A stretch of DNA of 64,000 nt from positions 8,321,401 to 8,385,400 of the forward strand of contig NC_134310.1 in the NCBI RefSeq assembly GCF_949628215.1, written 5' to 3'. The stretch comes from Phalacrocorax aristotelis. Lineage: Eukaryota; Chordata; Aves; Suliformes; Phalacrocoracidae. This document shows, in pieces, positions 36,001 through 46,669 of this stretch. Position numbers and translations under genes: made by a program. The first letter of the stretch is position 1. Each line of letters opens with the position of its first letter. The notes under the pieces are model-generated. The model ran no database searches and had not been told where the DNA came from. It was given only the letters and a program-made list of their open reading frames with translations.

Positions 36001-38860
36001 CACCCCACCCAGCGAGAGGGGAACCTCTCTACCCGCCCAGCCAGCATCACCCCATCCTGCACCCACAGCCCTTCACCCTTCCTCAGAGACCACTGGGCTC
36101 CCCACCGTGGGCACTGCCAGGTTGCTTCGCCTCGCCATGACTCAGTTTCCCATTGGGAACAGCTGACCTGCCTGGCGGGGAGCAGGTCATGGGGTGAACC
36201 CACTGACGGGGGCCACAACGTTGGTGCCCTCAAACCTCATCCTTGGGTGCTGGCACGGGGGCGTGCTCCGTGGCAGCCCCCAGCCCCAGGGCTGGGCGGG
36301 GGTCCTGTCCCCAAGTGCCAGGCTAGGGGGTGGGTACAGGCAGTGGGAACTGGGGGGCAGCAGGGGAGCTGTGGCACTTGCAACCACCAAGCCTTAACAT
36401 GGCCCCCCCGCTGCGGGGTTAACACCACAGAGAACCAGGCTCAGGGACCAGGCCCCACTGCTTTGTCCTCTCCATGGCATCAGTGTCACCCTTCCTCCTA
36501 ACCCCATGGCCGAAGCACTCTGGTGGTGCAGGACAAGGGTCCCCCCACTGTGTCGGATGGAGCCGGTGCCCTCAGATCAGGGGGACGAGACATGGCTTTG
36601 CCGCCTGCGCCAATGGCCAGCAGCCGGCTGGGTCTGGCATGGCGTTGGGCATGTGGCCCTGCCGAAGCAGCGTGAGTCACTGCCCCATGGTGCTCATTAT
36701 GCAAAGGCTGGCACGGGCTGTGGTGTGGGGCTGTGGCGTGGGGCTATGGCATGGGGCCGTGGCACTGGGTGGGTGCTGCTCGGGCACACCAGGGCTGGTG
36801 GTGGGTGCAAAGCAGAGCATGGAGAAGGGGGAAACCAAGGCAGCAGCGGGGTGTGTCCCCAAGTCCTGCAGCCCGTTCAAGGCTGTCCCTTTCCCCACCC
36901 GTGGCCAGGGCATGTGTGGGGCCGGGGAGCAGCAGGTCCAGGTGTAACTGGAGCCCCAGGGCTGGCCTGACGCACTCACGTAACGCCTGCCAGGCACTTA
37001 TGCAATAGCTGCTGCCACGCGGCTACAAGGGACATCCAACGCCACAGCAATTACCCGGCCCTTAAGCAGCGGGTGACGCAGGATAAGGAGGCTAATTGGA
37101 GCTGTGGCCAGCAGAGCTGCCGGGGAAGGGGGATTCGGTCTCACCCTGAACCCTGAGGGGGGTCCCAAGCAATCAGTGTTTGCTGAGCCTTTGTTAGGGG
37201 CTGTGGGGAGGGAATGGCCAGGCTGGACCCCACTGGGCAGCAGCTGTGGGTGCCCATGGGGTGGGATGGAGCATCACCTTAGGTGGAGTGTGGCATCCCC
37301 ATCCCTGTCCCCATCCCCATCCCTGCACACCCACAGCACAGTGATGCTCAAAGTAGGTCAGTGGGCCGAGGTGCTGGGCGACCGCGGGCTGCCGCAGCAT
37401 CTGTCCAGGGGGGTTTGCTCATGGGGAGCTTGGCCTCCGCCCCCCTGCCGCCCTCGCCCTCTGTTGAGCCCATCGCCCCACTCACCCCACCGGGCTCCAG
37501 GGTCCCTGGGGAGGGGACGAAGGTGTCATCCCCCCCAGGGCTGGGTTGCTGAGCCCTGGTACACCTCATTGTACAAATGATGCCTGGATAATGGCACCTG
37601 AAGGAGGGTCCTGGCCCCCCCTGCACCCCCCTCTCTCCCCACTGCCCCAGGAGCCTCAGCCCAGTGGTGTGGGGGTACAGAAGGGCTCCCCGGCGGCTCA
37701 CCCCCACACTCACCCCTGGCTCAGGCAGCGCTGCCTCCACTTGGCATTGGCTCAGGCGCCGCACGGCGCTGCCAAATCTCCAGTATAATAATTAGGAGAT
37801 AAACAGGAAAGAGGAAAGGGGCAGATTTCATATTCCACCCTGATCCCTCTGAGACAGATAAAAGCAGAGTGGGGGGACATGAGGGGGCTTTTTTCCCCAC
37901 TTGTTTCTGCTGAATCAAACACTTTTCCTCCTGCTTAGAAGATTTCCCTGCCCCCCCCACCCACCCCCCGCTCCTGCATTAATGAGGTTTTGCTGTAAAA
38001 GTCTCTGAGCCTTCACCGTGGCCTTGAGTTAATCTCCAGGCACCTTCAAAGCTGGGTTGTTCCTGCTCCCCTCCCCGTCCCCCCTCTTCGCCTCCATCTT
38101 TTTGAACTTCCCAGCCACAAAATTGCTGAGTTTCATGTGATGCTGCTTCTCTTGCACCCAACAGCAAGCAATGGGGGACCCAGGGCAGACATGGGCACAC
38201 AGCAGGGGAACACGGGATGGGGACTCCCGGGGGTCTCCCTCCAGGCAGAAAAGCAGACTGCCTTTGGGGGGAGTTTCCAAACTGGGGTGGAAAGGGGATA
38301 TTTTGTTGTTTTTTTTTTCACCCCAAACTAGAATATTGTCAAAATATTGCAAAAAATATAGCCCTTGGCTCAACCAAGGTGGTGACCAGGCCCCTCCCCA
38401 GGCAGTGAGGGCTCTGGGGACTGGTGACAGTGGGGCATTACCCCAGGGACAGACAGAAAAGCCAGGGTGCAGGCAGCTGCCCGGCAAGTCTGCAGGGGCT
38501 GAGCTGGGAGCGGAGCAGCTGTGCAGGTGCCGGGAGCATCCCCCCACCGCTGCTTGACTGGGGACGGCTGTAGGACCCTGGGGCCGGGGCTGGTGGAAGG
38601 GGGACGGTGCTGCCCACTCAGGGTTCTGCTGTGGGAACCAGCTGCTTCCCGAGGAAGAGGCTTGGCAGCCATGGCAGCCGTATTTGCAGACTTGCACAGC
38701 TCCAGCTGGCTCCAGACCCTTGATCGCATCCCTGCTGCTGGGACAGCACCGGACAGGCTGGGTGCAAGGTGGTCCTCAAAGCACCCATCCATCCCTGCGA
38801 GACTACTGGGCATCGTAACCCTCCTCATCACCTGGGCGGGTGCTCAGCCCTGACCGCATA
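33061..38860. other. Intergenic region, no gene recognised
   Basis: GC-rich sequence lies between the ROR promoter and the retrovirus. Both strands were scanned for spliced exons and none could be supported. It holds a degenerate tandem repeat at 33740-33940, a short repeat around 36720-36770, and AT-rich islands at 37780-37880 and 38290-38365. Confidence 0.5.
33740..33940. repeat. Degenerate GGCATC/CCATGG minisatellite
   Basis: Imperfect units built from gcatccaccatgg, gacatggcgatgg and ccatgggcacaagc recur across about 200 bases, with spacing mostly near multiples of 6. No stop interrupts some frames on either strand, which explains the alanine/methionine- and histidine-rich open frames. 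Confidence 0.75.
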
Positions 38861-39346
38861 TGTCGCAGTTTAGCGGCAGCTCAGCCCCACACAGCCGCTC
38901 GCTCACTGCCCCACCGGTAGATGGGGGAGAGAATCAGAAGGGTAACGCTCGTGGGTTGGGGTAAGAACAGTTTAATAATTAAAATTAGAAGAAAGAACAA
39001 CAGAAATGCAATGTAAAGGAGAACAACGAGAGGCGCAAAGCCCCGGGGGAGGGGGGAAGGGAGGGGAGAGGGGGAACGAACCGCCGGAACAAACCGCACG
39101 CGCCGCAGCCGCCCGCCGACCCGACGCCGCGCCGCCCCCGCGCTGCCACTGCCCCCCCTCAATATACTGGTCGTGGTGTCACATGGTATGGAATGAACCT
39201 GCCATTGGCCAGTCGGGGCCAGCCGCCCCCACCATGGCCCCGCCCCTCCCAGCCCCCCCCGCCCCGCGGCAGAGCGCGGGAAGCTGGAAAGGCAGCCGCC
39301 CCCCACAGTGAGGAGAATTAACCCCTTCTCAGCCAAAACCAGCACA
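38861..39346 (-). repeat. 3' LTR of the endogenous retrovirus
   Basis: Read on the minus strand it begins TGTGCTGG and ends GCGACA. It matches the right LTR closely over its outer thirds, but a central block of about 130 bases (39041-39170) is quite different. Confidence 0.9.
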
Positions 39347-39360
39347 TTCCCCACCCCTTA
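39347..39360 (-). other. Polypurine tract
   Basis: The minus strand reads TAAGGGGTGGGGAA directly before the 3' LTR, as expected for the plus-strand primer of retroviral DNA synthesis. Confidence 0.8.
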
Positions 39361-39847
39361 TTCCATACCATTTGCACCATGCCCAGGTCCCATATGATGC
39401 AATACAACCGTACCAACCACCACCCCTCCCCTTCCCATCCTTTAACATAAGACACAGACATCATTCCCTTAGTTCATGGACCTTCCCTGTAAAATGTCCA
39501 TTAAAACATCCATTGAGTTCACCCAGTCCATGACTCTGGGCTCCATCTGCCGTATCAGGCTTTCAGGGTGGGAGAGATGGTGTGTGTGGCGTTGGGTTGC
39601 TGCATACCGAGTCAGTCATCATTCCATCACTGCTGCACTTTGCTTGTTTCACAGTTGATCTTCCATGGGTTGGGAGGCTCGTACTCTGATATCATTGATA
39701 CAACACAGAGGTGACACACAATGTTATATAGCAGTTCGCATTGTGCCATTCAGTTCATTGGCTGTTTTTGCCCAAAATCAAATCCCCTTGAGGCACACAT
39801 CGGACTCCTCCATCCTCCCGCATCACCCACCAAGCGCACCCAGGTCC

Positions 39848-42800
39848 TCAAGCAAAAGCCATCCCACGAATGGGTTTGCCTTTGCCGGAGGCAGGAAGAA
39901 CCCAGACTGTTTTGCCCAGCATACTTTTTGCGTGCACTACAGGGACTCTATCCCCTTCCACAGTATGTAGGATTTCTGACTGGGCAGGGCCAGCTCGGTT
40001 GGCAGATCCCCTCGTGTTGACTAACCAGGTGGCTTTTGCTAAATGTGTATCCCAGTGCTTGAATGTCCCACCCCCCGTTGCTCTCAGTGTAGTTTTTAAC
40101 AGTCCGTTGTACCGTTCAATCTTCCCAGAGGCTGGTGCGTGATAGGGGATGTGATACACCCACTCAATGCCGTGCTCTTTGGCCCAGGTGTCTATGAGGC
40201 TATTTCGGAAATGAGTCCCTTTGTCTGACTCAATCCTCTCTGGGGTGCCATGTCGCCACAGGACTTGTTTCTCAAGACCCAGGAGAGCGTTCCGGGCAGT
40301 GGCGTGGGGGACAGGATGTGTTTCCAGCCAGCCAGTCGTTGTTTCTACCATTGTAAGCACATGGTGCTTGCCTTGGCGGGTCTGTGGGAGTGTGATATAG
40401 TCAATTTGCCAGGCCTCCCCATATTTAGATTTCAGCCATCGTCCCCCATACCACAGAGGCTTTACCCGCTTCGCTTGCTTGATTGCAGCCCATGTGTCAC
40501 ATTCGTGGATAACCTGTGCAATAACATCCATGGTCAAGTCCACCCCTCGATCACGAGCCCACCTGTATGTTGCATCTCTCCCTTGATGGCCTGAGGTGTC
40601 ATGGGCCCACCGAGCTAGAAATAGTTCACCCTTGTGGTGCCAGTCCAGATCCACCTCAGCCACTTCAGTCTTGGCAGCCTGATCTACCTGCTGGTTGTTC
40701 CGATGTTCTTCAGTGGCCCGACTCTTGGGGACGTGAGCATCCACATGACGTACCTTTACAACCAGGTTCTCTACCCGGGCAGCAATATCTTGCCACAATG
40801 TGGCAGCCCAGATGGGTTTGCCTCTGCGCTGCCAGTTGCTTTGCTTCCACTGCTGCAGCCAGCCCCACAGGGCATTTGCCACCATCCAGGAGTCAGTATA
40901 GAGATAGAGCACTGGCCACTCTTCCCGTTCAGCAATGTCTAAGGCCAGCTGGATGGCCTTTACCTCTGCAAACTGGCTCGATTCACCTTCTCCTTCAGCA
41001 GTTTCTGCTACTTGTCGTGTAGGACTCCATACAGCAGCCTTCCATCTCCGGTGCTTTCCCACAAGGCGACAGGACCCATCAGTGAACAGGGCATACTGCT
41101 TTTCATCTTCTGACAGTTTGTTATGGAGTGGGGCTTCTTCAGCACGTGTCACCTCCTCTTCTGGTGATAATCCAAAGTCTTTGCCTTCTGGCCAGTCCAT
41201 AATCACTTCCAAGATTCCTGGGCGACTGGGGTTTCCTACTCAAGCCCACTGGGTGATCAGTGCAACCCATTTACTCCACGTAGCATCAGTTGCATGGTGT
41301 GTAGAGGGGACCTTTCCTTTGAACATCCAGCCCAGCACTGGCAGTCGGGGTGCCAGGAGCAACTGTGCCTCAGTACCAACCACTTCTGAAGCAGCTCGAA
41401 CCCCTTCATATGCTGCCAATATCTCTTCTTCAGTTGGAGTATAGCGGGCTTTGGACCCTCTGTATCCCCGACTCCAAAACCCTAGGGGTCGACCCCGGGT
41501 CTCCCCATGTGCTTTCTGCCAGAGGCTCCAGGTAGGGCCATTCTCCCCGGCTGCAGTGTAGAGCACATATTTTACATCTTGTCCTGCCCGGACTGGCCCA
41601 AGAGCTACTGCATAAACTATTTCTCATTTAATCTGTTCAAAGGCTTGTCGTTGCTCAGGGCCCCATTTGAAATCATTCTTCTTCCGGGTCACTTGATAGA
41701 GAGGGCTTACGATCAGACTGTAATTGGGAATATGCATTCTCCAAAAACCCACAACGCCCAAGAAAGCTTGTGTTTCCTTTTTGCTAGTTGGTGGAGACAT
41801 GGCTGCTATTTTGCTGATCACATCCATTGGGATCTGACGACGACCATCTTGCCATTTGATTCCTAAGAACTGGATCTCTTGCGCGGGTCCCTTCACCTTA
41901 CTTTGTTTTATGGCAAAACCAGCTTTCAGAGGGATTTGGACTATTTTATCTCCTTTCTCAAAAACTTCTCCCGCTGTGTTGCCCCACACGATGACGTCAT
42001 CAATGTATTGAAGGTGTTCGGGAGCTTCTCCCTGTTCCAGTACAGTCTGAATCAGTCCATGGCAAATGGTAGGACTGTGTTTCCACCCCTGGGGCAGTCG
42101 ATTCCAGGTGTACTGGACGCCCCTCCATGTGAAAGCAAACTGTGGCCTGCACTCTGCTGCCAGAGGGACTGAGAAGAATGCATTAGCGATATCAGTGGTG
42201 GCATACCGCTTGGCTGCCTTGGACTCCAGTTCGTACTGAAGTTCTAGCATGTCTGGCACAGCAACACTCAACGGTGCAGTGACTTCATTCAGGCCACGAT
42301 AGTCTACTGTTAGTCTCCACTCTCCATTAGACTTCCAGACTGGCCATATGGGACTGTTAAAGGGTGAGTGGGTCTTACTGATGACTCCTTGGCTCCTCAG
42401 TTGGTGAATGAGCCCATGGATGGGGATCAGAGAGTCTCTGTTGGTGCAATATTGCCGCCGGTGCACTGTTGTGGTGGTGATTGGCACCTGTTGTCCTTCG
42501 ACCTTCAGCAACCCCACAACAGAAGGGTCCTTCGAGAGGCCAGGCAAGGTAGACAGCTGTTTAGTTTCCTCCGTCTCCAAGGCAGCTACACCAAAAGCCC
42601 ACTTGTACCCTTTTGGGTCCTTGAAATACCCTCTCCTGAGGTAGTCTATGCCAAGGATGCACGGAACCTCTGGGCCAGTCACAATAGGGTGCTTCTGCCA
42701 CTCATTGCCAGTTAGGCTCACTTTGGCCTCCAATACAGTTAGCTCTTGGGATCCCCCTGTCACTCCAGCAATGCTGATGGGTGCTGCCCCTTTATAGTTT

Positions 42801-42940
42801 GATGGCATTAAGGTGCACTGTGCGCCGGTGTCCACTAAAGCTTTATACTCCTGTGGGTCGGACGTGCCAGGCCATCGGATCCACACAGTCCAGTAAGCCC
42901 GGTTATCCCTTTCCTCCGCCCGGCTGGAGGCAGGGCCCCT
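39848..42940 (-). pseudogene. pol: Retroviral pro-pol, interrupted by two TGA codons
   Basis: The frame continues directly after the gag amber codon. It shows an aspartic protease (DTGA at about 42819-42836), reverse transcriptase with YIDD at 41996-42007, RNase H with its TDGS and TDSW acidic motifs, and integrase with HDTSGH and the DDE residues (in WQIDYI, ESDKGT and KIERY). TGA codons at 41624-41626 (between reverse transcriptase and RNase H) and 41240-41242 break it. In the integrase zinc motif the second cysteine position reads tryptophan (CDTW). The frame ends with TGA at 39848-39850. These breaks and the altered zinc residue indicate a non-functional copy. Confidence 0.88.
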
Positions 42941-44809
42941 CTAGTCCTGATCATGGCAGTCACAACTCACTTCCTGTAAATGTGAATCAGGAGTCCCTCT
43001 ATTACGCTCAGAAATAAAATCTGCGCTTCTACTCCTCTGTCTGGGGACCTGCTCACTGGAAACTGGAGCAGCAGCTTTCCTGGAAGAGCCTCCCTGAGTG
43101 ACTGTTCTTCCTTGCAGTTCATGTAGTCGTGCCTGTAGGGTCGAGGTAGGCTTGCCATCCCACCTCCTCATGTCCTCTCCGTGGTCACGCAGGTAGAACC
43201 ATAGGGTGGCCCGTGGTGTGTATCCCCTCCTTCGAGCCAAAGGACGCTTATTCCTAACAGCTGAGACACTGCTCTGTCGAGGTGGGGAGCAGGACAGATC
43301 TTCTTTGAGTTGCTGGACCTCTTGGGATAGTTTCTCCACAGCAGAGACGAGCGAAGAAGAGAGATTTGTTTCGTAATCCCGGAGTCTATCAACCACCTCC
43401 ACCACCGTTGGTGTCTCGTCATCTTTCCAGGACATCACTGCCAATGAGTTTGCATGCGAAGATGGTGCGCTCCGTACAAACTGCCGCCACATGGGTCGTG
43501 TGCACTCGGCTTCATCTGGATCTTTGGATGACCATTGATCAACCAGGTCACCATAAATGACCTCAAGCACAGCTAATTCCCTTAGATACTGGATGCCTTT
43601 CTCCATAGTTGTCCATTTTCCCGGGCGATATGTAACATCTTCTTTAAAGGGATACCTTTCCTTCACTCCAGACAGGAGTCGCCTCCAGAGGCTGAGGGCT
43701 TGTGTTCCTTTCCCAATTGCTTTGTCAACGCCCCCTTCCCCAGAAAGGGATCCCAATTGTTTGGCTTCTTTTCCCTCTAGTTCCAGGCTACTGGCCCCAT
43801 TATCCCAGCATCGGAGCAGCCAGGTGACAATGTGCTCACCTGAAGGACAGCTGAAATCTTTTCGCATATCTCGCAACTCACTCAAGGACAGGGATCGGGT
43901 GGTCTCTACGTCATTTATGACTTCTTCCTCCTCTCCCCATGATGGCCCGGCTTTTTCATCATCTCGTTCTAAACGAGTTGATGTCCACTTCCAATATTTC
44001 GTCTTGTGTATGGGGGCAACTGATACTGGTACGGGTTTATTTTCTGAGCCAGCTCTGGTACTTGTTGTGGGGGTTTGAGTGGCTGCAGTGCCTGTCCTCA
44101 GGGCTGGAGTGACTACAGTGCCAGTCACTTTGCATTTCAATCCAGAGACATTCTCTTCCCCCTGGGGGCACTGAATACTGTTGAGCAGGGCTCGGTATGC
44201 ATGGGCCAGGCCCCAGCATGTTGCAGTGATCTGTGTCTCTCTGGGGTTCCCAGGGTAACAACATACTTTCTCCAAATATTCTACTAGTTTTTCAGGATTC
44301 TGCACTTGTTCAGGGGTGAAACTCCAAAACACTGGGGGTGCCCACTGCCCTAGGTATTTGCCCATGCTATCCCACATGCCCTGCCACTCGTAACTATCAA
44401 GCCTCGGGGCAGATTTCTGGGTGATATTCTTAAGTTGCTTAGTCAAAACCAAAACAACATGCCCAGAAACTAACAATAAGTGCACCTTAACCACCCAAGG
44501 ATGTTCAAGATACAAAAAGGTTGTTGTAACAAAGGCACAGACATCATAGAACAAAGTTGCAAAGGTACTATTCTGTATTTCCTCCATATAAAATCTCTCA
44601 GAGGAGGAGGTATAATTGCTAATTGCCTCAACAAGGTGGTATCCAAAGTACAGTAACAGTTTCAGAAAAAACCCCAAATACCAGATAAAGCTGAAAACGA
44701 GTGTTTGTATAACAAATCTTGTAGGCAAAAGGTTACTAATCACAGCAGAACACAGCAGACTAAACAAACCAACACCAATCTTCAACACCAACTGCAAAAA
44801 GGACAACAT
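42941..44809 (-). CDS. gag: Retroviral gag with hydrophobic N-terminal region
   Basis: The frame is open from an ATG at 44807-44809, just after the primer-binding site, to a TAG at 42941-42943 (622 codons). Open sequence upstream of this ATG runs into the primer site and LTR and is not used. The N-terminal 125 residues hold about four hydrophobic stretches (roughly 2-25, 32-58, 80-99 and 102-122) that look like membrane segments. The middle is polar and capsid-like in position. No CCHC zinc knuckle is present, as in other spuma/ERVL-like Gag proteins. Identity as gag rests on position between the primer site and protease, not on recognised similarity. Confidence 0.7.
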   Translation of the reverse strand: MLSFLQLVLKIGVGLFSLLCSAVISNLLPTRFVIQTLVFSFIWYLGFFLKLLLYFGYHLVEAISNYTSSSERFYMEEIQNSTFATLFYDVCAFVTTTFLYLEHPWVVKVHLLLVSGHVVLVLTKQLKNITQKSAPRLDSYEWQGMWDSMGKYLGQWAPPVFWSFTPEQVQNPEKLVEYLEKVCCYPGNPRETQITATCWGLAHAYRALLNSIQCPQGEENVSGLKCKVTGTVVTPALRTGTAATQTPTTSTRAGSENKPVPVSVAPIHKTKYWKWTSTRLERDDEKAGPSWGEEEEVINDVETTRSLSLSELRDMRKDFSCPSGEHIVTWLLRCWDNGASSLELEGKEAKQLGSLSGEGGVDKAIGKGTQALSLWRRLLSGVKERYPFKEDVTYRPGKWTTMEKGIQYLRELAVLEVIYGDLVDQWSSKDPDEAECTRPMWRQFVRSAPSSHANSLAVMSWKDDETPTVVEVVDRLRDYETNLSSSLVSAVEKLSQEVQQLKEDLSCSPPRQSSVSAVRNKRPLARRRGYTPRATLWFYLRDHGEDMRRWDGKPTSTLQARLHELQGRTVTQGGSSRKAAAPVSSEQVPRQRSRSADFISERNRGTPDSHLQEVSCDCHDQD

Positions 44810-44849
44810 GGTGCTGTGACCAGCAGCTGTTGTTATCTCCAACCCTTGA

Positions 44850-44867
44850 GCCCCACGTTGGGCGCCA
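44850..44867 (-). other. Primer-binding site complementary to tRNA-Lys(CUU)
   Basis: The minus strand reads TGGCGCCCAACGTGGGGC, complementary to the 3' 18 bases of tRNA-Lys1,2. It starts seven bases after the 5' LTR. Confidence 0.85.
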
Positions 44868-44874
44868 AAAAGAC

Positions 44875-45359
44875 TGTCGCGGTTTAGCGGCAGCTCAGCC
44901 CCACACAGCCGCTCGCTCACTGCCCCACCGGTAGATGGGGGAGAGAATCAGAAGGGTAACACTCGTGGGGCGGGATAAGAACAGTTTAATAATTAAAGTT
45001 AAAAGAAACAACAACAGAAATGCAATGTAAAGGAGAACAACGAGAGGCGCAAAGCCGAGGGGGAGGGAAAGGAACCACCGAAAGAAACCTCTCACCACCC
45101 AACACCACACCGCTCCCGAGCTGCAAACTGCCGCCGCTTCCCCCCCTCCCCCCCTCCCCCCCCCATATACTGGTCACGGTGTCACGTGGTACGGAATGAA
45201 CCTGCCATTGGCCAGTCGGGGTCAGCCGCCCCCACCATGGCCCCGCCCCTCCCAGCCCCCCCCCCCCCCCCCCGCCCCGCGGCAGAGCGCGGGAAGCTGG
45301 AAAGGCAGCCGCCCCCCACAGTGAGGAGAATTAACCCCTTCTCAGCCAAAACCAGCACA
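44875..45359 (-). repeat. 5' LTR of the endogenous retrovirus
   Basis: It begins TGTGCTGG and ends GCGACA on the minus strand. The minus strand has a TATA-like AGTATATGG near 45165-45175 and an ATTAAA poly(A)-type signal near 44985. A cytosine homopolymer lies around 45258-45273. The central block differs from that of the left LTR. Confidence 0.9.
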
Positions 45360-46669
45360 CCGCAGTGGGTCCAAAACCCTGGGGAGGGGAGAAGCAGGAG
45401 CCAAGAGCACCCGAGTTGCTTGAGCATGGGGTGCTGCACCCACCGGCCCATGCTCGAGCCATCAGCCACTGCTTGGCTTCCTTGTCCTGATGGTCAATGC
45501 CCCTGGCTGCCTGCTGCACCCGTACCTGGGCATCCCGCTCCAGAGCTGATCTGGAGGCTTTAGCACAAGTTAATCCCAGCAATCCCTTAATTCCAGGGAC
45601 TGAAAAAGGAAAGATCAGTAGGTCAGTGGGAAAAGCTCTTGGCCAAAGTTAACACGTTAATGTGGAGAGAGGGCAAGAGAAAGAGCAGGGGAGAAGAAAG
45701 CTCCGAGAGATCTGCTCTGGCTTCTCCCCCCATTCCAGCTCAGGTCACCCTGCATCACACCAGGGAGCAGTTTTGGGGATGGTGCTCAGTGATGGGCCAG
45801 GGAGCCTCAGCAGCTCCTGGTCTGCCGCAGTTTGGGGAGGGAAGGGAGGTTTTTCCCCTCTCTCCCAAACAACCCAAACCCAGTGCTCGTGTCCCTAAGA
45901 CAATTTCACTGCGGTTTAAATCCCAGCCTCCAGAGGCAAAAGGTTGCGTATTAGCATGCTGCACTGCTGAGCGTCTCTAATTAGGGCTTAGCAAGCTCCC
46001 GCCTTGGCCCCGTAAGCACCTTTTTGGCTGTCGCTCTGGAAAAAGCTGTGCCGGAGGACTTCTCTTTTAATACAGCCAAAGCCCAGGTGAGCCACCCACC
46101 ACTGCCTGCACCGCCCACTGGCACCAAATGGGCTGGTCCCAGCTCCAGCTGCAGGTCCCAGCCCCACAGGGCTTCGCTGGGTGGCCCCAGGCAAGACCCC
46201 CAAGCCCTGCTGTGCTGGTGCATCCCACCAAGGACCAGCCTGAGGCCTTTCCCTGCATCACCGGCTGCCTTTCCCCAGGCCAGCTGCTTTTGGGCAATAA
46301 TATCACTATGGGAGCAATTTCCTTAAATCCATCTCTGTTGCCACAAGCAGCTTAGCACCAGAAACTCTCTTCCTCTGTGTTCTTTTAATATGATCTCGGC
46401 TTAGCAAAACCCCAGGCTTAGATGTTGCCCCTGCAGTGCAAGTGAGGAGAGGAGAATTAAATAATATGAAAGCACAAAACAAAGGGCTCTGCTTGTTTTA
46501 AGCAGCTGGGGGAGGGGGGTCAGGGTGGTCCAGCCCTCCCCAGGGGGAGCTGCTGGGGTTACCTGTGGAGGGGGATGCTCGGCCAGATGACACAGGGTAC
46601 AGCCCCTCTGGGATGCCTCGTTTTTATGAGTCAGTGGGTCAGGGATGCTCTGTGGAGTTCGGGATCCTG
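45360..46669. other. Intergenic region
   Basis: No gene or repeat was recognised between the retrovirus and the CR1. Open frames are short and show no similarity I know. Confidence 0.5.

Larger units (their letters stand above)
38861..45359 (-). mobile_element. Endogenous retrovirus, ERVL-like, nearly full length, no env
   Basis: A 6.5-kb provirus on the minus strand has two LTRs, a primer-binding site, gag, protease, reverse transcriptase, RNase H, integrase and a polypurine tract. About 500 bases between the integrase end (39848) and the 3' LTR hold no env frame. All coding parts lie in one frame. A TAG separates gag from pro, and two further in-frame stops (41624-41626, 41240-41242) break pol. 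The pol sequence resembles class III (ERVL-type) elements of vertebrates. The motif CCGCA occurs at both outer edges, directly after the right LTR but two bases before the left one, and may be the target duplication. It is inactive as it stands. Confidence 0.9.

Noticed and set aside
39351-39847. Env gene of the retrovirus
   Set aside because: Only about 500 bases without a suitable frame, signal peptide or membrane anchor separate integrase from the LTR.
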